The notes: a model not told the origin generated them from the letters alone. Positions 26,729-36,549 are shown, numbered from the stretch's first letter. The stretch: DNA of 64,000 bases from Butyrivibrio sp. AC2005 (GCF_000424145.1 NZ_AUJI01000031.1:1-64000), one strand, 5' to 3'. Numbers and translations are program-made.

Positions 26729-26935
26729 TTAGCTTTTTTTACTTAAGGGTGCTACCGAGCCTCTTTTTACCAGATAACCGTTTATATGGATATTGATAGG
26801 GAGATGATCGTACTTTGTTATGCGATCATATAAACGTTCGCAGGCCATACGCCCCATGTAGTTTCTTGGGATGTGGATCGTGGTAAGTGGTGGATCGACA
26901 TATATAGATGATGTAAAAGTGGATGGAACAATCGA
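26729..26935 (-). pseudogene. LacI-family regulator, C-terminal remnant
   Basis: The minus strand encodes the end of a LacI-type sensor domain ('SSIYVDPPLTTIHIPRNYMG', 'RMACERLYDRI', 'HINGYLVKRGS'), finishing at 26729. Family-like sequence can be followed back to about 26930. Beyond that the reverse of the GH78 gene takes over, although the frame stays open to 27043. The DNA-binding half is gone. It overlaps the first 20 codons of the GH78 frame on the other strand, so the join between the two lies near 26935. Confidence 0.7.
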
Positions 26936-29540
26936 GAAGTCATTTTTTGGAGAAGTGGAGTCTCCAAGAACCATTAATCCCCTTGGAGCAAATGATGTTA
27001 ATACATATCCGAGACTGAATGAAATAGGCTTTTTCGTTCCCAAGGGTCAGGAAGTAGAGATATCACTTGTTGAAATCAGAAATTTAAGAAAACCCTTTGC
27101 AGTTGTGTATAGCGATAGAGAAGGTTGTCGTTTTGATGCTGCGATTTCTTCTGACAGTAACTCCAAGGAAATAGCAGGAAGCATGGTATACAGTACCAGG
27201 GAATCTGATGCTTTGGTGACAAAAAATCCAAGTCACACCTCTATACCGATGCTGAGAAGAGAATTTAAGACTCTGGATAAAAAGATAAAAAAGGCCAGAC
27301 TCTATGCGACTGCCAGGGGTATTTATGAGTGCAGAATAAATGGAAATGAGATTACTGATACCTGGTTTAATCCCGGAAACACTCAGTATGACAGACATCT
27401 GATGTATCAGACCTTTGATATCACCGATTATATGATGGACGGAAATAATGCAATCGGTGTTATTCTCGCCTCTGGCTGGTGGAGTGATGCCCAGACCTTT
27501 GTGCTTGGTAATTTTAATTACTATGGTGACAGGGAGTCATTTCTTGGAAGAATAGAGATCACATATGAGGATGATTCTCTGCAGAATATTGTTACGGATA
27601 CAGCGAACTGGAAATATTTTGATGAGGGACCGTGGACTTATGCGGGCTTTTTCCATGGTGAGCATTTTGATGCTACAAGGCTTGATATTGTAGAGGGATT
27701 TTCTCAGGTGGGATACGACGATACGTCCTGGAAAAAGCCTTCTGAAATTGCTGTTACACAGATCAGAAGATCCGAAACTATGTCATCGGGGCCTGTTGCA
27801 TGGCCTGAAGTAAATGTGTCCGAGACTTCATTCATCGGGCAGAGAGGCGATGGAATAAAGATCGCATATGAGCTTACAGCAAAATCAGTAACAGAAATTT
27901 CTAAGGGTATTTATATCTATGACATGGGTGTAAATGTAGCCGGAGTTCCCAAGCTTCATATAAAGGGAAAGAAAGGGAATGTGGCAACACTCAGATATGC
28001 AGAGCTTTTATACCCTGACCTTGAAGAATTCAAAGGTAAGGCGGGCACGCTTATGGTTGAAAACCTGAGGGATGCTGACTGTACTGATTTCTATACCTTC
28101 AGAGGAGATGAGAATGGAGAGGACTATACACCAAGGTTTACCTTCAGAGGCTACAGATATATTGAAATTAGCGGAGTCAGCAAAAAACCGGAGTTGTCTG
28201 ATGTGAAAATGCTGGTTCTTTCCTCTGCTTACAACATGAACTCATCACTTGAAACCTCAGATGAACTTACAAACAAATTTATTCAGAATGTCAGAAGATC
28301 GCAGCAGTCCAATTTTATAGGTATTCCAACTGACTGTCCGCAGAGAAATGAACGTATGGGATGGGATGGCGATACCTCGATTTTTGCAAGAACAGCCACC
28401 TTCAATGCGGACACAAGGATGTTCTATGAAAATTGGCTTATGGACCTTAGGGATCTTCAGGAGGATAACGGAAAATATCCTGACATAGCGCCCATAGGTG
28501 GCGGCTTTGGAGGCTATACCTATGAGAGCAGCGGACTTCATGTAACCTGGGAACTATACCAGCAGTATGGGGATATTCAGGTAATAAAAGATAACTATGA
28601 GGCTATGACAAAGTTCATGGACTATTCTGCAGAGCTATGGAAAGGTAAGGATCTGGCGAGAGGCTTTACTCTTGGGGACTGGCTTGCGCCTGAAGAAACC
28701 GATATCGCTCTTATATGCCACGCTTTTTATGGATACAACGCTTATATAATGTCCAAAATGACAGCTGCCATCGGAGATGAGAAAAAGGCCGGTGAATACA
28801 AAGCTCTTTACGAGGAACTGAAGGCTGAATTTGCTGATACATATTTTGATAGTGAAACAGGGAAGACCAGGAATAATACTCAGTGCTCCTATGCACTTCC
28901 TCTTTCTTTCAAAATGGTAACAGAGGATCTTATTGATAAAGTTGGTGAGAGATTAAGAGATAAGACAAAAGACACAGGATACCTGGTTAAAACCGGATTT
29001 TTCGGAACTGCACCTCTAAATCCCACTCTGACTATGACAGGTCACAAAGAGGATGCATATCGCCTTATGACTCAGACTTTGTGTCCCTCATGGCTTTATC
29101 CTGTTACGCAGGGAGCTACAAGTATTTGGGAGAGATGGGATTCTTTCACGCTTGAAAATGGATTTGGTGGACATAATAGTATGAATTCATTTAACCATTA
29201 TTCTCTGGGGGCAGTACTTGAGTGGTTTTACATGTATGTACTGGGAATTCAGAGAGATGAAGATGTTCCGGGCTACAGGCACTTTTATGTGAGACCTTAT
29301 CCGGGAGCTGCATATAGCTTTGTGAAGGGACATTTTGAATCGCCCTATGGGGTAATACGTGCAGGATGGGAGCTTGCGGATAATGATAAAGCGGATGGAG
29401 ATGAAAATCTTCACCATTACAGATACACAATTGAGATACCTGCCGGCGCTACTGCAACTGTGCAGCTTAAGGGTAAGGATGATATTACCCTGGGCAGTGG
29501 AAGGCATGAATTATATTATTTGGGAGGCAGATTATCATGA
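26871..29540 (+). CDS. GH78 alpha-L-rhamnosidase, probably N-terminally truncated (cluster 2)
   Basis: This 889-residue frame contains a GH78 enzyme. After a beta-rich N-terminal segment ('VESPRTINPLGANDVNTYPR') comes the jelly-roll with 'GIYECRINGNEITDTWFNPG' and 'AIGVILASGWWSDAQTF'. The catalytic barrel carries the classic 'TDCPQRNERMGWDGDTS' (general-acid Glu in NERMGWDGD), and the protein ends with a C-terminal beta domain ('YRHFYVRPYPGAAYSFVKGH'). The first 20 or so codons lie antisense to a LacI fragment and do not look native, so the true beginning of the N-terminal domain is missing. The start at 26871 is only the first ATG. The catalytic part is intact. Its stop overlaps the next ATG as ATGA. 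Confidence 0.8.
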   Translation: MWIVVSGGSTYIDDVKVDGTIEKSFFGEVESPRTINPLGANDVNTYPRLNEIGFFVPKGQEVEISLVEIRNLRKPFAVVYSDREGCRFDAAISSDSNSKEIAGSMVYSTRESDALVTKNPSHTSIPMLRREFKTLDKKIKKARLYATARGIYECRINGNEITDTWFNPGNTQYDRHLMYQTFDITDYMMDGNNAIGVILASGWWSDAQTFVLGNFNYYGDRESFLGRIEITYEDDSLQNIVTDTANWKYFDEGPWTYAGFFHGEHFDATRLDIVEGFSQVGYDDTSWKKPSEIAVTQIRRSETMSSGPVAWPEVNVSETSFIGQRGDGIKIAYELTAKSVTEISKGIYIYDMGVNVAGVPKLHIKGKKGNVATLRYAELLYPDLEEFKGKAGTLMVENLRDADCTDFYTFRGDENGEDYTPRFTFRGYRYIEISGVSKKPELSDVKMLVLSSAYNMNSSLETSDELTNKFIQNVRRSQQSNFIGIPTDCPQRNERMGWDGDTSIFARTATFNADTRMFYENWLMDLRDLQEDNGKYPDIAPIGGGFGGYTYESSGLHVTWELYQQYGDIQVIKDNYEAMTKFMDYSAELWKGKDLARGFTLGDWLAPEETDIALICHAFYGYNAYIMSKMTAAIGDEKKAGEYKALYEELKAEFADTYFDSETGKTRNNTQCSYALPLSFKMVTEDLIDKVGERLRDKTKDTGYLVKTGFFGTAPLNPTLTMTGHKEDAYRLMTQTLCPSWLYPVTQGATSIWERWDSFTLENGFGGHNSMNSFNHYSLGAVLEWFYMYVLGIQRDEDVPGYRHFYVRPYPGAAYSFVKGHFESPYGVIRAGWELADNDKADGDENLHHYRYTIEIPAGATATVQLKGKDDITLGSGRHELYYLGGRLS

Positions 29541-31027
29541 AAATACGCACAATAATAACACAGGACGCAGAGGTGGATGATCAGAATTCCCTGCGACACT
29601 TTTTGTTTTATGCAAATGAAGTTGAGCTTCAGGGCATTGTGCAGACCTCATCAAAATTTCACTGGATAGGAATTCCCGGGGCAGTAAAGCCTGAGAAAAA
29701 AGCGATTGATGATTTCGATTCTGAGTTTGCTGAGATATCAGGACCTTTTGATGCACCCTACAGATGGCCGGGAACGGACTGGATGTGGGAGGTAATCGAT
29801 GATTATGAAAAAGATTATCCTAATCTTGTAAAGCACGCAGACGGGTATCCGACTCCAGACTATCTGCGGTCCATCACAAAAATCGGAAATATAGGTTATG
29901 AAGGCGAGATGGAGAAAGCATCCGAGGGCTCAGACCTCATAAAAAAGCACATTCTTGATGACGACGACAGAACCCTGTATTTACAGGTATGGGGCGGAAC
30001 AAATACCATTGCCAGAGCGCTCAGGGATATTCAGGAGGAATATGGGAATAAACCGGAGTGGAACGAGCTACATGAAAAGATCCAGAAAAAGGTTGTGATC
30101 ACGGCTTGTGGGGAGCAGGATGCTACCTATAGGGAATATGTAGCGGAGGAGTGGCCCGGCATTCAGTTTGTAAAGACCCTTCAGATGATGAGCTATGCAT
30201 ATCCCTGGTTTATTATGCCTGAGGGTGAGAGTAAGGATACGCTCAAAGCTGACTTTATGACAAATGAGATCCTTAATGGAAATAGTGCGCTTATTAAGGG
30301 CTATTGCACATGGCTTGACGGACACCGATATGAGGGAGAAGCGGAAGATGCCCAGTTTGGTTCTAATCCCAATATAAGGCAGGAATGGTTCGGTGCAAAG
30401 TTTATAAAGGCAGAGCCTGCAAAATACGATTTTCTTTCAGAAGGAGATTCTCCCACCTTTTTTGCACTTTTGCCCTGGGGGACAAGAACTCTTGAAGATT
30501 TTTCCTATGGCGGAATAGCGGGAAGATATCATAAAGTAGAAGACTACAGGAATTCCAAGGGCGAAGCCTGCAATGTATGGGATGTTTCCAAGGATATTTA
30601 TGTAGACCGCGACGGAAATGAATCGGAGCAGGAGTCAATGTGGCAGTATGTAGCTGATATTCAGAGGGACTTTGCTGCAAGAGCAGCATGGGCTGATGCT
30701 GAAAGCTATAAGGAAGGGGAGCATTCTCCAAAGCTTACAGTTAAAGAAGGGGTAGATATAACCTGCAATCCGGGCGATGAAATAACCCTCACTGCAATCG
30801 CAGAGAATCCGGATGGACTTGCTACGGACATAACCTTTAGAGTTTACAGGGAAGCAAGCTCCGATAGGGTAAAGGATGCTGTCCTTTCAGCAGATGACAC
30901 AGCTGCGAGGGTTACAATGCCGAAAAACGCTAAAAGCGGAGACAGACTGCATGTGTTGGTAAAGGCTACATCTCAGGGGCGCCATAAGCTTTTTGATTAC
31001 AAGCAGGTAATTGTTAATATTCTATAA
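29537..31027 (+). CDS. DUF1593 / nucleoside-hydrolase-like protein
   Basis: This 496-residue protein has an N-terminal nucleoside-hydrolase fold with the acidic metal site in 'TQDAEVDDQNSLRHFLFYAN' (residues 8-27). A long alpha/beta domain contains 'YLQVWGGTNTIARAL' and 'DSPTFFALLPWGTRTLEDFS'. A C-terminal beta-sandwich covers about 410-496. This matches the DUF1593 plan found in polysaccharide loci, where it is thought to cleave glycosidic or glycosyl-linked bonds; the substrate is unknown. No signal peptide. It is coupled to the GH78 gene by a 4-base overlap and converges with an AraC regulator whose end overlaps by 6 bases. Confidence 0.75.
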   Translation: MKIRTIITQDAEVDDQNSLRHFLFYANEVELQGIVQTSSKFHWIGIPGAVKPEKKAIDDFDSEFAEISGPFDAPYRWPGTDWMWEVIDDYEKDYPNLVKHADGYPTPDYLRSITKIGNIGYEGEMEKASEGSDLIKKHILDDDDRTLYLQVWGGTNTIARALRDIQEEYGNKPEWNELHEKIQKKVVITACGEQDATYREYVAEEWPGIQFVKTLQMMSYAYPWFIMPEGESKDTLKADFMTNEILNGNSALIKGYCTWLDGHRYEGEAEDAQFGSNPNIRQEWFGAKFIKAEPAKYDFLSEGDSPTFFALLPWGTRTLEDFSYGGIAGRYHKVEDYRNSKGEACNVWDVSKDIYVDRDGNESEQESMWQYVADIQRDFAARAAWADAESYKEGEHSPKLTVKEGVDITCNPGDEITLTAIAENPDGLATDITFRVYREASSDRVKDAVLSADDTAARVTMPKNAKSGDRLHVLVKATSQGRHKLFDYKQVIVNIL

Positions 31028-31924
31028 TATTTTTCCATACTTCTTTCTGTACTGAAGAGGGGTTATGCCTTCGAATTTATTGAACATATTTATAAGCCCT
31101 CTTGAGTCTGAAAAGCCGCAGTCCATTGCAATCTCAAGGACAGACTTTCCGGTTTGTACCAGGCTGTCCTTGGCAGCATTGACGCGCATTCTTGTCAGGA
31201 ATTCCTTATAGGTAATTCCCATATTTGATTTGAAGAATCTGGAAAAATAGCTGGCGGAATAACCGAAGGCATCAGCAACAGACATTTCGTTTATAGCGCC
31301 ATCATAATTTTCTTCAGTATATGAAATGATTTTTCTTAAGATATCAGAGTTTTTTCTGCTCTTTTCGGGCATCTCAGTGTCTTTCAGACTCAGATCGTCC
31401 TTGCAGATATAATATAAAAGCTCATGAACAAGACCTATAAGGCGCATGTTTTCATACTTGTTCAAGGTTTTGCCATCTGCGTATTGAGCGAGGTCCTTCA
31501 TTATCTCGGAGGGCCTTTTTTCATTGGGTCTAAAAACCGGAATAAAGTAAAGCGCATCGAAGTTTGGAACAAAATTGCGAAGGAAAGAGTCGCTTATCTG
31601 AAGTACAGTCGTAAGCGTCGGTGGAAGCTTCTCGTAAGGTGTTGTTCTGTTTGAGATTACTTTATGAATACTCTGGCTGTTAACGATGATGAAAATGTCT
31701 TCCTGCAGGTCATGAGCAATACCGTCTGTAAAATATTCTCCACCATTAGAGTACGAATAGACAATTTCAAGCTCATTATGCCAGTGATCAAGAATATCGC
31801 TGACAGCTGAAAAATCTTTATTTGGATATAAGTCCTCTTTGTGAATGTTTAATATCTTAAACGGCAGTTCCGTGTGGTAATGGACGACTTCATATGAGAT
31901 GTCCCTGGTGTTAAAATCTGGCAT
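31022..31924 (-). CDS. AraC-family regulator with cupin-type sensor (cluster 2)
   Basis: In this 300-residue regulator, residues about 30-120 form a cupin/AraC ligand domain ('ILDHWHNELEIVYSYSNGGE', 'IFIIVNSQSIHKVISN'). Residues 195-298 form the double helix-turn-helix ('INEMSVADAFGYSASYFSRF', 'SVLEIAMDCGFSDSRGLINM'), closing with 'GITPLQYRKKYGKIL'. A good ribosome site (AGAGGAAATATC) precedes the ATG. Located between the GH78/DUF1593 operon and the divergent GPH symporter gene, it probably controls both in response to a sugar. Confidence 0.85.
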   Translation of the reverse strand: MPDFNTRDISYEVVHYHTELPFKILNIHKEDLYPNKDFSAVSDILDHWHNELEIVYSYSNGGEYFTDGIAHDLQEDIFIIVNSQSIHKVISNRTTPYEKLPPTLTTVLQISDSFLRNFVPNFDALYFIPVFRPNEKRPSEIMKDLAQYADGKTLNKYENMRLIGLVHELLYYICKDDLSLKDTEMPEKSRKNSDILRKIISYTEENYDGAINEMSVADAFGYSASYFSRFFKSNMGITYKEFLTRMRVNAAKDSLVQTGKSVLEIAMDCGFSDSRGLINMFNKFEGITPLQYRKKYGKIL

Positions 31925-32100
31925 GATATTTCCTCTATGTTATAAAAATAGCAATTATTGGTCATTATAATGGATAAATCAAAAATGTCAAGAAAACGTA
32001 ATTTTTAGGCCAAAGAATGTAAAGAGTAACCGGCCATATTTTTATATATTAAGATACGTTGAACGGGATATGGGGTCCCGATAAAAGATTGGAGGTTACA

Positions 32101-33480
32101 ATGGAAGCAATAGTTTATGAACAACAGGAAGAAAAAAAGGGACGTCTCTCAGCCAGTGAGAAGTTCGCATATGGTATAGGAGATTGTGGAGCGAATGTAA
32201 TTGTAGCTCTGGCGTCATCATTTTTGACAGGATATTATACAGATACTGTTGGAATCGCTGCAGCAGCCATCGGAACAATGATGCTTCTTTGCAGAGTATT
32301 TGACGGAATAACGGATCTTATCATGGGTGCACTTGTTGATAAGACCAATACAAAATATGGTAAGGCAAGACCATGGCTTTTGTGGACAGCACCGCTTATG
32401 GGAATTTCACTTTTTATGATATTCAATGTACCGGCATCCCTGGGTGCAAGCGGCAAGCTGGTTTACATCTATCTTACCTACATTTTCCAGAACTGCATTA
32501 TCTATACAGCTAACAACCTGCCTTATAATGCACTTCTTAGCCGTATGACACTTGATGTACAGGACAGAGCTCAGACAGCATCTATCAGATTCGTAATGAC
32601 ACAGGTTACATCACTTATTACAAACGTTATTACAGCTAACCTTATTGCAAGTGTAGGCTGGAGATCAATCTCTGTAATATATGGGGCAATTGCCTGCGCA
32701 ATGTGTATTCTTTGCTTCCTTGGTGTCAGAGAGCATGTTGACGCAGAAGAGGACGGAACAGTTAAAGTAGAGCAGGTTCCTTTTTCCAAGGCACTTCCGG
32801 CACTCTTAAAGAATAAGTATTTCTTCATCCAGGCGCTTATGTTCATGTTCTTATACATCAACGTAGTTGCAACAGGTTCAATGACATACTACTTCTGCAA
32901 CAGCGTACTTGGTAACATCGCATTCCTTTCATGGACATCAGTTGCAGGAACAATACCTGCTATGATCGTAAACCTTGCTATGCCTAAACTCGTAGCAAAG
33001 TTTGGAAAAAGAAAACTTATGATCACAGGTGCTGTTATAATGGCTATCGGTTCAGTGATCATCGGCGCTGCAGGATCAAATCTTCCTCTTGTAGTTATCG
33101 GACTTATCGTTAAGGGATTCGGTACAGGCCCTATCATGTCAGGTATCTTCGCTACAACAGCTGACGTAGTTGACTATGGCGAGTGGAAGACAGGCGTTCG
33201 TTCTGAAGGTCTTGTAAACAGCTGCACAAGCTTTGGTATGAAGGTTGGTATCGGTCTTGGTTCTGCTATCTGCACATGGATTATCGCTATCGGTGGTTAT
33301 GTTGGAACAGCAGAGGTTCAGACAGAGGCTGCTCTTGCATCTATCCGTTTCGGATATGGATATTTTGGAGCAATCCTTTCTCTTGTAGTTCTGGCACTTT
33401 GCATCATCATGAACATTGATAAGCACATTGACCAGATTCAGACAGATCTTGAAGCAAAGAGATCAGTAGTAGAATTTTAA
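32101..33480 (+). CDS. GPH-family sugar:cation symporter (cluster 2)
   Basis: I choose ATG 32101, eight bases from TTGGAGG... (32091-32096); an upstream in-frame ATG at 32059 has no ribosome site. The 459-residue protein has 12 membrane helices. Signatures are 'SEKFAYGIGDCGANVIVALA', 'FDGITDLIMGALVDKTNTKY' and 'TADVVDYGEWKTGVRSEGLV'. It is a paralog of the symporter in cluster 1, with clearly different sequence. Codon choice in the second half leans more to C-ending codons than its neighbours, suggesting high expression. It is followed by an esterase gene 44 bases later. Confidence 0.9.
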   Translation: MEAIVYEQQEEKKGRLSASEKFAYGIGDCGANVIVALASSFLTGYYTDTVGIAAAAIGTMMLLCRVFDGITDLIMGALVDKTNTKYGKARPWLLWTAPLMGISLFMIFNVPASLGASGKLVYIYLTYIFQNCIIYTANNLPYNALLSRMTLDVQDRAQTASIRFVMTQVTSLITNVITANLIASVGWRSISVIYGAIACAMCILCFLGVREHVDAEEDGTVKVEQVPFSKALPALLKNKYFFIQALMFMFLYINVVATGSMTYYFCNSVLGNIAFLSWTSVAGTIPAMIVNLAMPKLVAKFGKRKLMITGAVIMAIGSVIIGAAGSNLPLVVIGLIVKGFGTGPIMSGIFATTADVVDYGEWKTGVRSEGLVNSCTSFGMKVGIGLGSAICTWIIAIGGYVGTAEVQTEAALASIRFGYGYFGAILSLVVLALCIIMNIDKHIDQIQTDLEAKRSVVEF

Positions 33481-33524
33481 AAAGTAAAGAATTAAGAATT
33501 TTTCGTGATAAAAGAGGTGTAAAA

Positions 33525-34427
33525 ATGTCAATAGCAAGTGATTTTATTAGAACAAATTTTGCTAAAGGTGATGCTATCAGAGATGAAGGACTTGAGATTC
33601 CTTCTGATGTAAAAAGATACAGTGACATCACGTATGGTGATAAGGGTGAACATCCGCAGTGGCAGATGCTTGATGTATACAGACCGGCAAATGTTCCGGA
33701 GGATAAAAAACTTCCTGTGATTGTAGTTATTCACGGCGGCGGCTGGGTATATGGAGATAAGGAAGTATACAAATATTATTCAGCATCACTTTGTCAGAGA
33801 GGATTCGCAGTAGTTTGTTATTCATACAGACTTGCGCCTGAATACACATTCCCTGCAAGCCTTGAAGACAGTGTTGCAGTAGCAAACTGGATAGTTGACA
33901 ATGAGGATAAATACGGATTTGACCTTAATAATATTTCTGGTGTAGGTGATTCTGCAGGCGGTACACTTATAGGTATTACAGCTGCTTTCCTTACAAACAA
34001 GGAATATGCTGACAAATTTGACTTTACAGTATCTGATAAGTTTAAATTCAAGAGTATTGCATTTAACTGTGCTGCATTTGAGATTAAATCTGTAAAGGAA
34101 TCAGATGAAAATATGGGATCTCTTATGGATGATCTTTTTGGTAAGAAGGTAACAGATGAAGATCTTGATGTTATGAATGCAGGCAACTATATAACAGAGG
34201 CATATCCCCCGTCATTCCTTATGTCTGCAACAGGAGACTTTTTAAAGGATGAGCTTCCCAAGATGGTAGAAGTAATGATAAAGAACTCTGTGCCATTTAC
34301 CAGCAAGTATTATACAAGTCCAAATGGGGATCTGGGACATGTATTCCATTGCAACTTAAGGCTCCCGGAGGCTGCACAGTGCAATGATGATGAGGTAGAG
34401 TTCTTTAGACAGTATGCATTGGCATAA
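33525..34427 (+). CDS. Alpha/beta-hydrolase esterase (CE10/HSL type)
   Basis: This 300-residue cytoplasmic esterase has the oxyanion motif 'HGGGWVYGDK' (about 73-82) and the nucleophile in 'GVGDSAGGTLIG' (Ser in GDSAG). An Asp follows in 'SATGDFLKDE' and a late His in 'GHVFHCNL'. It likely removes acetyl or other acyl groups from imported sugars. AGAGGTG... precedes the ATG. It sits in the same operon as the symporter, mirroring cluster 1, although the two esterases belong to different subfamilies. Its 3' end overlaps a decayed frame on the other strand. Confidence 0.85.
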   Translation: MSIASDFIRTNFAKGDAIRDEGLEIPSDVKRYSDITYGDKGEHPQWQMLDVYRPANVPEDKKLPVIVVIHGGGWVYGDKEVYKYYSASLCQRGFAVVCYSYRLAPEYTFPASLEDSVAVANWIVDNEDKYGFDLNNISGVGDSAGGTLIGITAAFLTNKEYADKFDFTVSDKFKFKSIAFNCAAFEIKSVKESDENMGSLMDDLFGKKVTDEDLDVMNAGNYITEAYPPSFLMSATGDFLKDELPKMVEVMIKNSVPFTSKYYTSPNGDLGHVFHCNLRLPEAAQCNDDEVEFFRQYALA

Positions 34428-34612
34428 CGCAGCTTCTGAAAAAATCAGCAGCACCGTCTTTTCCAAATACTTTCTCAAGAACGGATGATGAAGGATTACC
34501 TTCGGATATCATTCGGTCACTGAAAGAAGAAAGTCCTTTAAGGTTATCAATAGAAGCCTCAGCCTTTGATATTTCAAGGCTGTAGGCTTTTATTGATTCT
34601 ATCTGATTTAAT
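34405..34612 (-). pseudogene. Gene remnant behind nagA (possible phage-protein C-terminus)
   Basis: The minus strand between nagA and the esterase encodes an open frame without a start codon: 'SLEISKAEASIDNLKGLSSF', 'SVLEKVFGKDGAADFFRSC'. Codon use and amphipathic helices look like real protein. The closing 'VFGKDGAADFF' recalls small phage tail-assembly proteins, but I cannot confirm it. It begins inside the last codons of nagA in another frame, so it is a relic brought in by rearrangement. Confidence 0.35.
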
Positions 34613-35786
34613 AGTGTTTAGATCCATAGCTTCTCCCATGCCAAATTATATGGTTGATATTAAGCTCATCATCGACGAGGATAATGTTTGCATATTTACC
34701 GGTAGAAATGGAGCCGTAGTCTTTAAAAATTCCAATAGATTTTGCAGGATTTTCTGATGCTGCACGGATGGCTTTTTCGAGAGGAACACCCATTTCCTTT
34801 ACAGCCTTTTTCATGCATTCAAAAAGATTAGTAACGGAGCCTGCGATAGTTTCCGGATTGTCTGCAAGAACTGCAAGATTTCCCTTTACGTTCACTTTTT
34901 GACCTCCGAGCTGATATTCTCCGTCCGGGAGCCCGGTTGCCTCCATGCTGTCTGAGATCAGAATTACTTTATCTTCGCCAAATGTATTAAATACAAATCT
35001 GACCATCGCAGGATGAATATGGATTCCGTCAGCAATCAGTTCAACTTCGGCATTATTTTCAAGAGCGGCAATTATTGGCCCCGGATTTCTGTGATTAATG
35101 CCGGGCATTGCGTTGAATAAATGTGTCATATGACGGGCTCCTGAGCAAAAAGCGGTGGTTGCCGTATCGTAGTCACAGGATGTGTGAGCCAGAGAGACAG
35201 TAACTTCTTCGGATAATTCCCTGATAAACTCTATGCTTTTGTCCAGTTCCGGGGCAATATCGATAAGTTTTATGAGATTTCCGCTGGCTTTTTGAAGTCT
35301 GCGAAACATATTGACATCAGGAGCAGCCAGGTATTTGGGATTTTGTGCGCCGAGCTTATCTTTGCTTACGAAGGGGCCTTCCATGTTTATGCCAATAAAA
35401 TCTGCGATCATAGAAGAATTGCGTATGTTATTTATTGATTCTGAAATTAATAATTTTGATTCGGCGCTATATACCTGGGCTTTTTTGCATATATCTTCAA
35501 GTATCTCTTCGCTATAAGTCATGGTGGCAGGACATATTGCCAGTATTCCGTTTTGCGCTTCATATTCAGCTATTTTTCTAAGACCTTCTGAATCGGTATT
35601 ACAAAAATCATGGCCCATAGCACCATGAAAATGAATATCCACAAGACCCGGGATAGCAGTTAAACCTGAGGCATCAAAGTTTTCATCATCGGATGCTGTT
35701 TCGGCAATACGATCATTATCAATATATATAGTTTCATTTTTGAAAGTATGATCTTTTGAATAGACCTTAGCGCCAGATATTCTCAT
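34608..35786 (-). CDS. nagA: N-acetylglucosamine-6-phosphate deacetylase NagA
   Basis: This 392-residue amidohydrolase converts GlcNAc-6-P to GlcN-6-P plus acetate. The metal site 'GLVDIHFHGAMGHDF' is near residues 46-60. 'GINMEGPFVSKDKLGAQNP' holds the conserved Glu. 'SLAHTSCDY' and 'HLFNAMPGINHRNPG' carry His ligands, and 'ISDSMEATGLPDGEYQLGG' the catalytic Asp. The start is fixed by CGGAGG before the ATG. It is the second gene of a nagB-nagA operon, 37 bases after nagB. The extreme C-terminus ('WHGRSYGSKHY') is slightly unusual and next to a gene relic, but the domain is complete. Confidence 0.95.
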   Translation of the reverse strand: MRISGAKVYSKDHTFKNETIYIDNDRIAETASDDENFDASGLTAIPGLVDIHFHGAMGHDFCNTDSEGLRKIAEYEAQNGILAICPATMTYSEEILEDICKKAQVYSAESKLLISESINNIRNSSMIADFIGINMEGPFVSKDKLGAQNPKYLAAPDVNMFRRLQKASGNLIKLIDIAPELDKSIEFIRELSEEVTVSLAHTSCDYDTATTAFCSGARHMTHLFNAMPGINHRNPGPIIAALENNAEVELIADGIHIHPAMVRFVFNTFGEDKVILISDSMEATGLPDGEYQLGGQKVNVKGNLAVLADNPETIAGSVTNLFECMKKAVKEMGVPLEKAIRAASENPAKSIGIFKDYGSISTGKYANIILVDDELNINHIIWHGRSYGSKHY

Positions 35787-35823
35787 AATAATCCTCCGCA
35801 GATTTGGTAATGCTTCTTATTAT

Positions 35824-36549
35824 TTAAAGGCTTGAAAAGGCTTCTTCATCCCCAATCACGGTAAAATCAGGATGGAGCTGTAGTATTGATGCAGGAAGAG
35901 CCGGTGTAATACAGCCATAAAGAGCTTCTTTAAGGATATCAGCCTTATTTTTCCCATTTACTATCATTAAAATCTTCTTAGCCTGCATGATTGTTTTAAT
36001 ACCAACTGTAATGGCACTTTTAGGGACATCTTCTTCATCGGTGAAAAAGCGCGTATTGGATTTTATTGTGCTGTCAGTGAGGTTGACCACATGAGTCAGA
36101 GGTTCAAAGGCATCGCTTGGTTCGTTGAATCCAATGTGTCCGTCAGTCCCGATTCCCAGCAGCTGTAAATCAATACCACCGGTATCGCTTATCAGGGCAT
36201 CATAGTCTTTGCATTCCTTTTCCAGGTCCGTAGCTGTTCCATCAGGTAAGTGTATATTACCGGGCTTTATATTGATATGATCGAAAAAGTTTTCATGCAT
36301 GAAGTGATGATAGCTTTGCTCATGGGTACTGGAAAGACCGATATATTCATCCAGATTTATGGAAGTGACCTCTGAAAAATCTATGTCACCCTTTTCATAC
36401 CATTCGATTAGCTGCTTATATGTCCCAAGTGGGGTTGAACCTGTCGCAAGGCCCAGAACGGATGCCGGCTTTAGGATAACCTGCGCTGAGAGAATATTAG
36501 CGGCCATTCTGCTCATTTCATTGTAATTAGCGGCTTTATAGATTCTCAT
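35824..36549 (-). CDS. nagB: Glucosamine-6-phosphate deaminase NagB
   Basis: This 241-residue enzyme isomerises and deaminates GlcN-6-P to fructose-6-P and ammonia. Signatures are 'LGLATGSTPLGTYKQLI', 'INLDEYIGLSSTHEQSYHHF' (catalytic Asp and His) and 'GIGTDGHIGFNEPSD'. The start is placed at 36549, where GGAGGGCTATACAATT precedes the ATG. The longer frame to 36636 adds residues without family similarity. It is first in the nag operon and divergent from the GH20 gene, which would supply GlcNAc. Confidence 0.95.
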   Translation of the reverse strand: MRIYKAANYNEMSRMAANILSAQVILKPASVLGLATGSTPLGTYKQLIEWYEKGDIDFSEVTSINLDEYIGLSSTHEQSYHHFMHENFFDHINIKPGNIHLPDGTATDLEKECKDYDALISDTGGIDLQLLGIGTDGHIGFNEPSDAFEPLTHVVNLTDSTIKSNTRFFTDEEDVPKSAITVGIKTIMQAKKILMIVNGKNKADILKEALYGCITPALPASILQLHPDFTVIGDEEAFSSL

